Translations under genes and position numbers: made by a program
Assembly: GCA_031267955.1 (NCBI GenBank)
Contig: JAIRYB010000170.1
Location: 1 to 8,324, forward strand
Direction of reading: 5' to 3'
DNA: 8,324 nucleotides
Source: Spirochaetaceae bacterium
Lineage (GTDB): Bacteria > Spirochaetota > Spirochaetia > Treponematales > Breznakiellaceae
Shown here: one piece after another, positions 1 to 6,170 of the stretch
Layout of the letters: each line of letters opens with the position of its first letter
How positions within the stretch are numbered: the stretch's first letter is position 1
Notes under the pieces: model-generated
Seen by the model: the letters and a program-made list of their open reading frames with translations, nothing else
Told to the model about the DNA's origin: nothing
The model's database searches: none

Positions 1-696
1 TTTGACACCAAGACCGAACGGGAGATAATTACCCTAAGCTGGGATTACAAACAGCTTTCAGAGATGGATATGTGGAATCTTTACCTGATCACCCAGGCAA
101 TGGCGAACGCGCCTATAACGAAGATTCCCGCCGGTGCCGGTGCAGCTTCCGGGCCCGATGCTAAAGGGCCGGGTCCCGGTTCCGATCTGCAAAACAAAAC
201 GCTTTGGCTCGGCCTTGAAACTTCCCTGGGCTACGCCTACCCCGGCAACGGGCCATACTTTTCAGGCGCTCTCACGGCAGAATACGATTTCCTGCCTTTC
301 ATGGGGGTCGGTACGGGCTTCCGCTACCAGGTATCTTTCCCCGCGGTCGTCGACACGGACAACGACACTTATTACTACGGTACCCAGCACAATTTTTTCG
401 CGCCGGTATTGTTCAAGTTCCTGTTCGGAGTGGGGAATAACTTGATTGTCCCCTATATCGGCGCGGACTTTGACTTTGGAAACCTGGGCCTGCTGCCGAA
501 TCAGCATGTCAAGGATACCGGCAAAACCATATACATCCCGGCCGCCCTGGGGGGCGTGGATTTTAGGTTCATGGCCGGCCCCGGTGCGATCGATCTGGGA
601 ATCCGCGGCACTTATGATTTCGAAACAAGCGCGTGGAGTGTCGGATTTGCAATCGGTTATAAATTCGGGTTTCTTGGCAGAGCCAAAAAAAACTAA
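1..696 (+). CDS. C-terminal part of a protein ending in a probable outer-membrane beta-barrel domain (5' end outside window)
   Basis: The reading frame is open from base 1 to the TAA at 694-696, so the gene starts upstream and 231 residues are visible; the ATGs at 64 and 70 are internal. The visible part has three zones. Residues 1-40 are a mixed polar segment that looks like the end of another domain. Residues about 41-62 are a Gly/Ala/Pro-rich linker. The rest alternates hydrophobic, aromatic and glycine residues in about eight beta-strand-like stretches (for example LWLGLETSLGYAY, FMGVGTGFRYQVSF, WSVGFAIGYKFGF). That pattern fits a small outer-membrane barrel of the OmpA/OmpW-like kind, which would put this end of the protein in the outer membrane. 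It ends GFLGRAKKN rather than with the usual terminal aromatic residue, which weakens the barrel call slightly. The upstream domain and any signal peptide are off the window. I do not recognise the specific family. Confidence 0.7.
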   Translation, partial: FDTKTEREIITLSWDYKQLSEMDMWNLYLITQAMANAPITKIPAGAGAASGPDAKGPGPGSDLQNKTLWLGLETSLGYAYPGNGPYFSGALTAEYDFLPFMGVGTGFRYQVSFPAVVDTDNDTYYYGTQHNFFAPVLFKFLFGVGNNLIVPYIGADFDFGNLGLLPNQHVKDTGKTIYIPAALGGVDFRFMAGPGAIDLGIRGTYDFETSAWSVGFAIGYKFGFLGRAKKN

Positions 697-702
697 AAGC
701 AG

Positions 703-727
703 CCGGCCAGGTTCTACCCTGCACCGG
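703..727 (+). other. Imperfect hairpin just after the barrel gene
   Basis: CCGG (703-706) pairs with CCGG (724-727) and CAGG (708-711) with CCTG (718-721) around the loop TTCTAC, with small bulges. It lies 7 nt after the stop of the upstream gene. No T-run follows, so it is at best a weak 3'-end structure and not a canonical intrinsic terminator. Confidence 0.3.
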
Positions 728-729
728 TA

Positions 730-770
730 ATTCTCAGTTTGAAGCGCGGAAAAAGCCTTAAACTGAGAAT
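730..770. repeat. Perfect 11-bp inverted repeat upstream of purM
   Basis: ATTCTCAGTTT (730-740) is the exact reverse complement of AAACTGAGAAT (760-770), separated by 19 nt. The pairing could extend inward by a G-U and an A-T pair. It sits between the barrel gene and purM, 45 nt before the preferred purM ATG. Either strand could form the stem. It lacks a T-tract, so it is not a standard terminator. It could be an operator for a dimeric regulator, an mRNA 3'-end stabiliser, or a dispersed palindromic repeat. Its CAGTTT/AAACTG arms resemble those of the palindrome at 5257-5328. Confidence 0.6.
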
Positions 771-815
771 CGCGTTAGCTTGAATAATCCGGGGCTTTCC
801 CCCTATACTGCTTCC

Positions 816-1919
816 ATGGATTACAGGCAGGCCGGCGTTGATATTGAGGAGGGCTACCGGGCGGTAGAAAGGTACCGTGAACTGGCCGAATCGACGAGGG
901 GCGGCGCGGTTTTGAACAGGCTTGGCAGTTTTGCCGGGATGTTCTCGCTTGGGCAATTTACCGGCGCTGCGGCGGGAAGCATGGAAGAGCCGGTGCTGGT
1001 TTCCGGGACCGACGGGGTAGGCACCAAGCTGGCTCTTGCCTTTGCACTTGGGAAATACGATACGGTGGGGATAGACCTGGTAGCCATGTGCGTAAACGAC
1101 GTGATCTGCCACGGCGCAAGGCCCCTTTTTTTTCTGGACTATATTGCCTGCGGCAAGCTGGACGCCGGTGTCGCCTCGGAACTGGTGAAGGGCGTGGCCG
1201 CGGGCTGCCGGGAAACGGGAAGCGCCCTGCTCGGGGGAGAGACCGCGGAGATGCCCGGTTTCTACGATCCGGGAAAGTACGATATGGCGGGCTTTTCCGT
1301 GGGCATTGTTGACCGGAAAAAGATCATTGACGGGGCGAAAATCCAGAAAGGGGACGCGCTTGTAGGCGTCGCCTCGTCCGGGGCGCACTCCAACGGATTC
1401 AGTCTGATACGGAAAGTGATTCCCTGCATGGACGAGGACTTTGGAGGTATGCCGGTCGGCCGCGCCCTGCTGGAACCTACGCGGCTCTACGCCAGGCCTG
1501 TCATGGGCCTCCTGGAACGCGTTGAGATTCACGGCATGGCGCACATTACCGGCGGCGGTTTTTACGAAAATATCCCCCGGCTATTCCCGGCGCGGCCCGC
1601 CCCGGCTTTTAGCGCGGTCATTAAAAGCAGTAGCTGGCGCATTCCGCCTGTTTTTGCCCGTATCGCGGCGGGCGTTGCCGGAACCGGCCTTTCCGGAGCC
1701 GAGGCCCAGGAAAAAGGGGCCGCCCTGCTCGAAAGCGACGCCGCGCTGCGGAAACTTATGTTTAACACCTTTAATATGGGAATTGGTTTTGTAATCGCGC
1801 TGCCGCCGGCCGACAGTAAAACCGCCGTTGAGTATCTTGACGGCCTGGGTTTTCCGGCCTGGGAGATCGGCAGGGCGGAAGAGGCCCCGGCGGGCGCGGA
1901 GGCGCTGCGCTTTGTGTGA
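816..1919 (+). CDS. purM: Phosphoribosylformylglycinamidine cyclo-ligase (AIR synthase)
   Basis: This cytoplasmic enzyme carries out step 5 of de novo purine synthesis: the ATP-dependent ring closure of formylglycinamidine ribotide to aminoimidazole ribotide. From the ATG at 816 it has 367 residues, against about 345 for typical PurM. Visible family motifs are the N-terminal DYRQAGVDIEEGYRAV, SGTDGVGTK (63-71), VNDV(I)CHGARPLFFLDY, GGETAEMPGFY (140-150), GAHSNGFSLIRKV (H191), HITGGGFYENIPR (from 243) and FNMGIGFVIALP (from 319). The start at 816 was chosen because family N-termini align right there. An upstream in-frame TTG at 780 would add 12 unconserved residues, and neither start has a strong Shine-Dalgarno sequence. 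The extra length is mostly an Ala/Gly/Glu-rich insertion at about 286-308, just before the FNMG motif. It overlaps purN by 8 nt, so the two are very probably co-transcribed and translationally coupled. Confidence 0.95.
   Translation: MDYRQAGVDIEEGYRAVERYRELAESTRGGAVLNRLGSFAGMFSLGQFTGAAAGSMEEPVLVSGTDGVGTKLALAFALGKYDTVGIDLVAMCVNDVICHGARPLFFLDYIACGKLDAGVASELVKGVAAGCRETGSALLGGETAEMPGFYDPGKYDMAGFSVGIVDRKKIIDGAKIQKGDALVGVASSGAHSNGFSLIRKVIPCMDEDFGGMPVGRALLEPTRLYARPVMGLLERVEIHGMAHITGGGFYENIPRLFPARPAPAFSAVIKSSSWRIPPVFARIAAGVAGTGLSGAEAQEKGAALLESDAALRKLMFNTFNMGIGFVIALPPADSKTAVEYLDGLGFPAWEIGRAEEAPAGAEALRFV
1898..1902 (+). promoter_or_regulatory. Ribosome binding site deciding the purN start
   Basis: GGAGG lies inside the 3' end of purM, 9 nt before the TTG at 1912. 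This spacing supports TTG as the purN start over the ATG at 1960, which has no recognisable Shine-Dalgarno sequence. Confidence 0.6.
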
Positions 1920-2604
1920 GTCCTTCCCTGCCGGTGGCGCGGCCGGCCCGCTGCGGATAATGGCCCTGGTATCCGGGAGCGGGACCAATCTCCAGGCCCT
2001 TATCGACGCGGAAAAGGCCGGCTGTTTTTGTACGCCCGCGGGGGCAGGAACGCTGTCGCTGGTGGTCTCCGACAGGCCGGGAGTCTATGCCCTGGAACGG
2101 GCAAGGGCCGCGGGGATATTGTTTCTGGTTGAAGCGCCTTTTCCGGACGCGCCTGGGGCCGGAAAACGGCGGGAACTTTCGGACCGCCTGCTGGGGAGGG
2201 CCCGGGAAAAGGGCATTGGCCTTATCATCCTGGCGGGCTTTCTTTCCATTCTGGAAGGAAAAATTGTGGACGAATACGCGGGGCGTATCATCAACCTGCA
2301 CCCCGCGCTGCTCCCGAAATACGGCGGCGAGGGGATGTACGGCCTGCGGGTGCACCGGGCCGCGCTTGCCGCCGGGGAAGCCGAGTCAGGCTGCACGGTG
2401 CATCTGGCGGACGCGGGAACGGATACCGGCCCCATACTGCTACAGAGGCGGGTTCCGGTCCTGGGAGGCGACACGGCGGAAACCCTGGCGGAGCGCGTAC
2501 ACCGCGAAGAGCATATTGCCATTGTAGAGGCAACGGTGTTAATGGTACAACGTTTATGCGGGACGGATAGTATCTCTGCGCTTGATAAAACCGCGGCGGG
2601 TTAG
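1912..2604 (+). CDS. purN: Phosphoribosylglycinamide formyltransferase (GAR transformylase, 10-formyl-THF dependent)
   Basis: This enzyme performs step 3 of purine synthesis, moving a formyl group from 10-formyltetrahydrofolate to glycinamide ribotide. With the TTG start at 1912 it has 230 residues. The frame is also open further upstream, inside purM, but the family core begins only at RIMALVSGSGTNLQALID, so earlier starts are implausible. Catalytic residues map to N128 and H130 in NLHPALLPK and to D171 in DAGTDTGPI, matching the Asn-His-Asp triad of the E. coli enzyme (N106, H108, D144). LILAGFLSIL before the active site is also typical. The segment after LLPKYGG is about five residues longer than in E. 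coli (it contains GMYGLRVH), a variant I recall from other bacterial lineages. If the ATG at 1960 were used instead, the first beta strand would be shortened. The 8-nt overlap with purM suggests coupled translation. Confidence 0.94.
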   Translation: MCESFPAGGAAGPLRIMALVSGSGTNLQALIDAEKAGCFCTPAGAGTLSLVVSDRPGVYALERARAAGILFLVEAPFPDAPGAGKRRELSDRLLGRAREKGIGLIILAGFLSILEGKIVDEYAGRIINLHPALLPKYGGEGMYGLRVHRAALAAGEAESGCTVHLADAGTDTGPILLQRRVPVLGGDTAETLAERVHREEHIAIVEATVLMVQRLCGTDSISALDKTAAG

Positions 2605-2615
2605 GCGGAGTCCTC

Positions 2616-2687
2616 TGCGCCCCGGCGCATGGCAGGGGGGTAGGCCGGGACCGTGGCCCGGCCGCAGGGGGGCCGGACAGCGGCCTC
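2616..2687. other. Three consecutive GC-rich hairpins between purN and purH
   Basis: Three stem-loops follow one another. TGCGC (2616-2620) pairs with GCGCA (2625-2629). GGCCGGG (2643-2649) pairs perfectly with CCCGGCC (2657-2663). GGGGCCG (2669-2675) pairs with CGGCCTC (2681-2687), with one G-U pair. They begin 12 nt after the purN stop. None has a following T-run, so a simple intrinsic terminator is not supported. They may slow transcription, stabilise the purM-purN message or attenuate readthrough into purH. High local GC makes chance hairpins common, so function is uncertain. Confidence 0.4.
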
Positions 2688-2700
2688 TTGCACGGCGGCC

Positions 2701-2729
2701 TTGCCCGGTAACAGGCCCCCTTTAATAAT
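2701..2729 (+). promoter_or_regulatory. Candidate sigma-70-type promoter for purH
   Basis: TTGCCC (2701-2706, 4 of 6 consensus) is followed after a 17-nt spacer by AATAAT (2724-2729, 5 of 6 consensus). The stretch 2721-2756 is strikingly AT-rich against GC-rich surroundings. It predicts a leader of about 30 nt before purH. This is a pattern match only. It suggests that purH and the pseudouridine synthase gene can be expressed separately from purM-purN. Confidence 0.4.
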
Positions 2730-2755
2730 TATTCCGGCGTAACATAAATTAAATT

Positions 2756-2760
2756 AGGAG
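2756..2760 (+). promoter_or_regulatory. Ribosome binding site of purH
   Basis: AGGAG lies 4 nt before the ATG at 2765 and 7 nt before the adjacent ATG at 2768. The spacing fits the second ATG better, so the mature start may be one residue later than annotated. Confidence 0.65.
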
Positions 2761-2764
2761 AAGG

Positions 2765-4384
2765 ATGATGAAAAAAAAGGCGCTTATAAGTGTTTATGAT
2801 AAGGAGGGGATTGCGGCTCTTGCCGCGTTTCTGTCCGGGGCCGGCTGGGAACTTGTTTCTACCGGGGGGACTTCCAGTTATCTTAAAGGAGAGGGGCTTC
2901 CGGTTACCGATGTTTCCGGGATTACCGGCTTTCCCGAATGCCTTGACGGAAGGGTAAAAACCCTGCACCCGGCTGTCCACGCGGGGATTCTGGCGCGCCG
3001 GGATACGCCCGCCCACATGGAGACTCTGGAAAAGCTTGGGCTTGGTACCGTAGATTTGGTGTGCGTCAATCTCTACCCGTTTTTTGAAAAGGTCCGGGAG
3101 GGGCTTGGACAGGAAGAAACTATCGAGTTTATCGATATAGGCGGCCCCGCAATGCTCCGCTCCGCGTCGAAAAACTACCGCGATGTAATAGTGCTGACCG
3201 ATCCGGCGGATTATCCCGAACTGATAGAGGCCCTTAAAGCCGGAGACGCGCCTCCCGGCCTGCGGAAAAAACTTGCGGGAAAAGTGTTTAACCTTACTTC
3301 CGCTTACGACGCGGCAATCGCGCGTTATTTATTGGAAGAAGACTTCCCCTCCTATTACCCGGTCTCTGTAAAAAAAGCGCAATCCCTGCGTTACGGCGAG
3401 AACAGCCACCAGGGTGCGGCCCTCTACCTGAACACGGACAGGCCCGGGGTTCTCTCTTCCATCGAACAGCTCGGCGGCAAGGAACTTTCCTACAACAATA
3501 TCCGGGACATGGATCTGGCCTGGAAGGCGGTCTGCGCTTACGGGCTTCCCGCCGGCAGGACGGCCCCTCAGGGCGAGGCGGAAGCGGAGGCGCTGGGCCT
3601 TTCCCGCGGAAGCGGCGCCGGGGCGGCCTGCGTTGCCGTAAAGCACAACACCCCCTGCGGCATCGGCCTAGGCGCGACTCTGGGCGAGGCGTATGACAAA
3701 GCCTACGCCTGCGACCCGGTCTCTATTTTCGGCGGCATAGTCGCCAGTAATACTGTCGTCGATCCCGGTACCGCCCTGAAGCTGGCCGAACTTTTTCTTG
3801 AGATAGTCATAGCCCCGGGCTTTGATCCCCGGGCGCTTGAAATACTCAGGAAAAAGAAGGGGCTGAGAATTATCCGGTCGGAAAAGGCGCCTTGCGAAAA
3901 ACAGGAGTACGTTGCCGTAGACGGCGGGCTGCTGGCCCAGGAGGCCGACCGCGGACTCCTTGAAAAATGGGAAACTGTTACAAAAGCCGTTCCCGCGCCC
4001 GGTGATATTCCTGAAATGCTGTTCGGCATGAGGGCCGTAAGCTATGTTAAATCCAACGCCGTTGTAGTGGTAAAGAACCTGGCCGCCGTCGGCATAGGCG
4101 GCGGGGAAACCAACCGCATTTGGGCCGCCGAACTCGCCCTGGGCCGCGCCGCGAAAAATATCGCCGCCCTTGCGGAAGCGGGGAAAGACGACGGCAGCGC
4201 GGCCCGGGTACTCGCCTCGGACGCCTTCTTCCCCTTCCCCGATGTTGTGGAGGCGGCGTCAAAGGCCGGCATAAAAACTATCGTCCAGCCGGGCGGCTCC
4301 CTGAACGACAAGGCCTCCGTAGAAACAGCCGACCGCCTGGGTATCGCCATGGTCCTTACCGGAACGCGGCACTTTAAGCATTAG
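2765..4384 (+). CDS. purH: Bifunctional AICAR formyltransferase / IMP cyclohydrolase
   Basis: PurH catalyses the last two steps of IMP synthesis: formylation of AICAR with 10-formyltetrahydrofolate, then ring closure to IMP. At 539 residues it is close to the E. coli length of about 529. The N-terminal MGS-like cyclohydrolase domain shows ALISVYDKEGI, STGGTSSYL (from 32) and GRVKTLHPAVHAGIL (62-76). The transformylase domain shows SLRYGENSHQ (207-216), the catalytic Lys-His pair K293-H294 in VKHNTPCGIG, DPVSIFGGIVA, YVKSNAVVVVK and the conserved C-terminus GIAMVLTGTRHFKH. A low-complexity Ala/Gly/Glu-rich stretch at about 263-288, just before the Lys-His pair, looks like a lineage-specific loop. 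The start has a good Shine-Dalgarno sequence, and a promoter-like sequence lies upstream. The pseudouridine synthase gene follows 28 nt downstream on the same strand, so co-transcription is likely. Confidence 0.96.
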   Translation: MMKKKALISVYDKEGIAALAAFLSGAGWELVSTGGTSSYLKGEGLPVTDVSGITGFPECLDGRVKTLHPAVHAGILARRDTPAHMETLEKLGLGTVDLVCVNLYPFFEKVREGLGQEETIEFIDIGGPAMLRSASKNYRDVIVLTDPADYPELIEALKAGDAPPGLRKKLAGKVFNLTSAYDAAIARYLLEEDFPSYYPVSVKKAQSLRYGENSHQGAALYLNTDRPGVLSSIEQLGGKELSYNNIRDMDLAWKAVCAYGLPAGRTAPQGEAEAEALGLSRGSGAGAACVAVKHNTPCGIGLGATLGEAYDKAYACDPVSIFGGIVASNTVVDPGTALKLAELFLEIVIAPGFDPRALEILRKKKGLRIIRSEKAPCEKQEYVAVDGGLLAQEADRGLLEKWETVTKAVPAPGDIPEMLFGMRAVSYVKSNAVVVVKNLAAVGIGGGETNRIWAAELALGRAAKNIAALAEAGKDDGSAARVLASDAFFPFPDVVEAASKAGIKTIVQPGGSLNDKASVETADRLGIAMVLTGTRHFKH

Positions 4385-4412
4385 GCCTGTTATTCCGGAA
4401 CATAGAGAAATA

Positions 4413-5174
4413 ATGCTGAATATGAAAAAGCCGCCCTATACCCTTGTTTTCGAAGACCAGCGCCTTATCGCGGTAAACAAAGTTTCGGGCCTGTCCGTGG
4501 GGGGGGACCGCTGGGACGAGGGGCAGGAACGCCTGGACAGGCTGCTTGAAAAGGAGGGCGGCGTCAAAGTCTTTACCGTGCACCGTATCGACAAGGATAC
4601 TTCGGGCCTTGTCCTCTTTGCCAAAGATGAAACAGCGCACCGGGAACTTTCCCTTGCCTTTGAAAAACGCCTGGTAAAAAAAGAATACCTTGCCGTGGTC
4701 CACGGCCGCCCCGCCTGGTCCGAAAACGCCTGCGATCTGCCCCTGGTTCCTGACGGCGACAAAATGCACCGTACCATAATCGACAAATACCGGGGCAGAA
4801 GTTCCCTTACCCGTTTCCGCCTCCTCCTTTCCGCGGGAAACTACAGCCTCCTTGAAGCCCGGCCCGAAACCGGGCGGACCCACCAGATCCGCGTCCACCT
4901 TGCGGCCCTTGGCTGCCCGGTCGTGTGCGATCCCCTCTACGGCCGGTCCGCCGGGCGCAGCGTTGAAAGGGGGGTCTTTCTGTCGTCGTTCAAAAGAGGC
5001 TGGCGGGGGGATTCCCTGGAGGAAAAACCCCTGCTTAAGCGCCTGGGCCTTCACGCGTCCGGCCTTGCCTTCAGCGTAAACGGGACGGAATTAGCGCTGC
5101 GGGCCCCTCTGTGCCGGGACCTGGACGCGCTTATCAGCCAGATGAAGAAAAACGCCGCCGGCAGGCAGTTTTAA
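4413..5174 (+). CDS. RluA-family pseudouridine synthase
   Basis: This enzyme isomerises specific uridines to pseudouridine in rRNA or tRNA; the target cannot be read from sequence. The 253-residue product has the family's catalytic motif HRIDKDTSGLVLFAK, with the predicted catalytic aspartate at D60. It also has VKKEYLAVVHG and the later motif RPETGRTHQIRVHLA (from 150) followed by GCPVVCDPLYG. The N-terminus opens directly with YTLVFEDQRLIAVNKVSGLSV, so there is no S4 RNA-binding domain. This makes it a short RluA-type enzyme like RluA/TruC rather than RluC/RluD. The ATG at 4413 has only GAGAAA 2 nt upstream. The ATG at 4422 would put that sequence 11 nt away and loses only three residues, so either start is possible. 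It lies 28 nt after purH and ends where the palindromic spacer begins. Confidence 0.9.
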   Translation: MLNMKKPPYTLVFEDQRLIAVNKVSGLSVGGDRWDEGQERLDRLLEKEGGVKVFTVHRIDKDTSGLVLFAKDETAHRELSLAFEKRLVKKEYLAVVHGRPAWSENACDLPLVPDGDKMHRTIIDKYRGRSSLTRFRLLLSAGNYSLLEARPETGRTHQIRVHLAALGCPVVCDPLYGRSAGRSVERGVFLSSFKRGWRGDSLEEKPLLKRLGLHASGLAFSVNGTELALRAPLCRDLDALISQMKKNAAGRQF

Positions 5175-5187
5175 CCGGGATTACGCG

Positions 5188-5253
5188 AGCAGCCTGTTGC
5201 ACTTGTGGATTTTTTGCATATTCATGCAAAAAATCCCGATTATCGGGGCTGCT
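5188..5253. repeat. Nested stem-loop element, left unit
   Basis: AGCAGCC (5188-5194) is the exact reverse complement of GGCTGCT (5247-5253). Inside lies a perfect 13-bp hairpin, GGATTTTTTGCAT (5207-5219) with ATGCAAAAAATCC (5224-5236), around the loop ATTC. A small alternative hairpin, CCCGA (5235-5239) with TCGGG (5243-5247), overlaps both stems and competes with them. The unit starts 13 nt after the pseudouridine synthase stop, in the spacer between convergent genes. It may help end or protect transcripts from both sides. The T-run is inside the stem and not after it, so it is not a standard terminator. Confidence 0.6.
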
Positions 5254-5256
5254 TTG

Positions 5257-5328
5257 GCAGTTTGCATGGTATAAAAATTCACTTTTGTGAATTTTTATAC
5301 GATTTTGCGCTGAAGCGCAACAAACTGC
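5257..5328. repeat. Palindrome with one arm split by an inner perfect hairpin, right unit
   Basis: The right arm GCGCAACAAACTGC (5315-5328) is continuous. Its exact complement is split into GCAGTTTG (5257-5264) and TTGCGC (5305-5310), with the tetraloop TGAA at 5311-5314. The intervening 40 bp (5265-5304) contain a perfect 14-bp hairpin, GTATAAAAATTCAC (5269-5282) with GTGAATTTTTATAC (5287-5300), around TTTT. As RNA this would fold as a three-way junction with no unpaired bases on the right arm. The last base of the palindrome is part of the TAG stop codon of the tatD-like gene (5328-5330, minus). It could be a bidirectional 3'-end structure between convergent genes or a copy of a dispersed palindromic repeat. 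Confidence 0.7.
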
Positions 5329-6170
5329 TAGGCGGGCGCCCAGCCGTACACCTGCCTGAAATTCCGGTCAAGCGCCGCTTCAAGCTCGGCGCTGTCCCCG
5401 CCGGGGCTGCCCGCTTCCCGGCGCAGGGCGGCCGCGCCCGCGATAATCGCGGGAAGATCCGCCCAGGAGGAGAAGGGCCTTCCCCGGGGCGGCTGGTAAG
5501 GCGCGTCCGTTTCAGTTAAGAGCCTTTCCGGGGGGAGCCGGGCGCAGGATTCCATGGCGGCCTTGTGGTTCAGGAGGACGGCGTTTCCAAAGGAAAAGTA
5601 CGCGTTGATCCCCCGCCCGAGCAGGGATTTCCCTTCGGCAAAGGTGCCGGAATAAGAATGAAACACTACCGCGGGAAGGGCTTTTAATTCCTTTGAATAG
5701 GAAAAGACCTTGTGCATGGCGCGCCTTATATGGAGTACAACGGGAAGATCCCGCCTAAGGGCGACGTTCAGATGGCGGCGGAACAGTTCTTCCTGCTCAT
5801 CTTCCGTGTCCCGGTAGGCTTTGCTGTAAAGATCGAAGCCTGTCTCGCCGACCGCGGAAAGCCGCTTTTCAGCGGCAAGGGTTTCCAGCGTTACAAGCAG
5901 TTCCGCTGTTTCCCAGCGCGGCGCGGGCCCCCCTTCCCCGCCGCAGGCGGCGGGGAACTGCGGGTGAACGGCGAAACAGAGCGCCAAAGGCGCCGCGCCG
6001 TCCCGCGCCGCTTCCAGGGCAAGGTTTTCCTGGGCTTCGAACTCTTCAAGATTCCAGGCGCTTGCCGCGCAGGAAACGCCGAGGCGGCGGCGCTCCGCTT
6101 CGGCTCCGGGACAGCGTTCAAGGAGGTCGCAGGGGTGCGCGTGCGCGTCGGAGGCCACGGCTAGTCCCAC
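5328..6170 (-). CDS. TatD-family metal-dependent hydrolase (putative DNase)
   Basis: TatD-family proteins are TIM-barrel metallohydrolases, and several have 3'-5' exonuclease or DNase activity. This one has 280 residues, near the usual 255-265. The expected metal ligands are all visible: H10 and H12 in SDAHAHP, E109 in AVGETGFDLY, H147 in PVVLHIRRA, H171 in VVFHSYSGT and D222 in LLTETDAPY. HPQFP (69-73) matches the family's HP motif. The start is GTG at 6170, overlapping the end of murB by 10 nt, with GGGGGA directly abutting it. A second GTG at 6158 would still keep every ligand and lies 5 nt after GGGA. It is translationally linked to murB. Its stop codon touches the palindrome at 5257-5328. 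The protein is rich in Ala, Arg and Pro near its termini. Its substrate is not predictable from sequence. Confidence 0.88.
   Translation of the reverse strand: MGLAVASDAHAHPCDLLERCPGAEAERRRLGVSCAASAWNLEEFEAQENLALEAARDGAAPLALCFAVHPQFPAACGGEGGPAPRWETAELLVTLETLAAEKRLSAVGETGFDLYSKAYRDTEDEQEELFRRHLNVALRRDLPVVLHIRRAMHKVFSYSKELKALPAVVFHSYSGTFAEGKSLLGRGINAYFSFGNAVLLNHKAAMESCARLPPERLLTETDAPYQPPRGRPFSSWADLPAIIAGAAALRREAGSPGGDSAELEAALDRNFRQVYGWAPA

Noticed and set aside
714..1544. A 276-codon open frame on the minus strand
   Set aside because: It lies entirely opposite purM, whose motifs are unmistakable. The long antisense frame is a by-product of high GC at third codon positions, and the protein lacks any recognisable domain.
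1828..1911. N-terminal extension of purN from an ATG at 1828
   Set aside because: It would overlap purM by 92 nt and add an Arg-rich stretch with no PurN homology. The ribosome binding site supports the start at 1912.
2605..2764. Purine riboswitch in the purH leader
   Set aside because: I could not find the conserved purine-riboswitch junction or loop-loop kissing arrangement. The stems are plain GC-rich hairpins upstream of the likely transcription start.
4374..5054. A 226-codon minus-strand frame opposite the pseudouridine synthase gene
   Set aside because: It is the shadow of a well-supported plus-strand gene with catalytic motifs. It has no family signature of its own.
5188..5328. tRNA or other known structured RNA gene in the palindromic spacer
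   Set aside because: The stems are far longer than tRNA arms. There is no anticodon-arm geometry, T-loop sequence or CCA-end context.
5207..5328. Classical rho-independent terminators for the two convergent genes
   Set aside because: The strong hairpins are AT-rich with T-runs inside the stems, and no T-tract directly follows a GC-rich stem on either strand. A termination role is possible but not of the standard type.
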